DNA from: Pseudoalteromonas sp. S2755
GTDB taxonomy: Bacteria > Pseudomonadota > Gammaproteobacteria > Enterobacterales > Alteromonadaceae
Assembly: GCF_005886535.1 (NCBI RefSeq)
Contig: NZ_PNDS01000035.1
Location: 1 to 48,440 of the forward strand
Length of the DNA: 48,440 nucleotides
Direction: 5' to 3'
Below the pieces are notes generated by a model. The model had not been told where the DNA came from. It made no database searches and was given only the letters and a program-made list of their open reading frames with translations. A program made the translations under genes and the position numbers. Of the stretch, positions 48,437-48,440 are shown one piece after another; positions within the stretch are counted from its first letter, which is position 1, and each line of letters starts with the position of its first letter.

Positions 48437-48440
48437 GGTT

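Overview
This window is a piece of chromosome from a marine gammaproteobacterium of the order Alteromonadales, most likely Pseudoalteromonas or a close relative. That placement is inferred from protein resemblance and gene order; no rRNA or tRNA gene is present to confirm it. Almost all genes are housekeeping genes in blocks also known from E. coli, and I see no prophage, transposase gene, CRISPR array or obvious genomic island.

Layout. 1-2515: a palindrome-rich non-coding stretch, the leftward pair trhP-yfhL (tRNA U34 hydroxylase and ferredoxin), and a 267-bp MITE-like element lodged in their leader. 2516-12717: the rightward block ndk, rlmN, pilW, rodZ, ispG, hisS, yfgM, bamB, der. 12924-15853: small accessory genes (VOC protein, DUF2750, GST, parvulin, periplasmic glutathione-peroxidase-like protein, GNAT). 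15992-19251: a large hybrid histidine kinase and a response regulator with an unfamiliar output domain. 19394-30501: queG facing nnr, then tsaE-amiB-mutL-miaA-hfq-hflX-hflK-hflC. 30525-30990: a terminator, an array of 34-bp tandem repeats and another terminator. 30991-35151: DcaP-like porin facing acs, then a LuxR-type response regulator. 35199-38780: VWA/MoxR ATPase pair, DUF1653, DUF2947 and an unrecognised gene. 38819-44711: ftsB-ispD-ispF-truD-surE-pcm-nlpD-rpoS. 44802-48118: valS and holC, leftward.

How the genes connect. ispG, ispD and ispF belong to the MEP isoprenoid pathway. trhP, rlmN, queG, miaA, tsaE and truD are tRNA/rRNA modification genes. pilW, rodZ, amiB, nlpD, bamB and yfgM serve the cell envelope; NlpD looks like a non-catalytic LytM activator, and an AMIN-domain amidase of the kind such factors activate is also encoded. 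acs with its neighbouring regulator resembles the CrbSR-acs acetate switch, although no CrbS sensor is present here.

The most interesting signals are non-coding. (1) GTAG-headed hairpins that look like REP elements occur at 19.27 kb, 19.35 kb and 48.4 kb, and as a roughly 9-copy array of 34-bp units at 30.6 kb; stem bases change in compensating pairs between copies. (2) A candidate FNR site sits about 41.5 bp upstream of the likely start of the trhP transcript, which would fit the oxygen-independent role of TrhP. (3) A 13-bp inverted repeat overlaps the ribosome-binding site of the GST gene. (4) A strong terminator ends directly at the ribosome-binding site of the regulator after acs. I found no convincing evidence of a wholly new multi-gene system.
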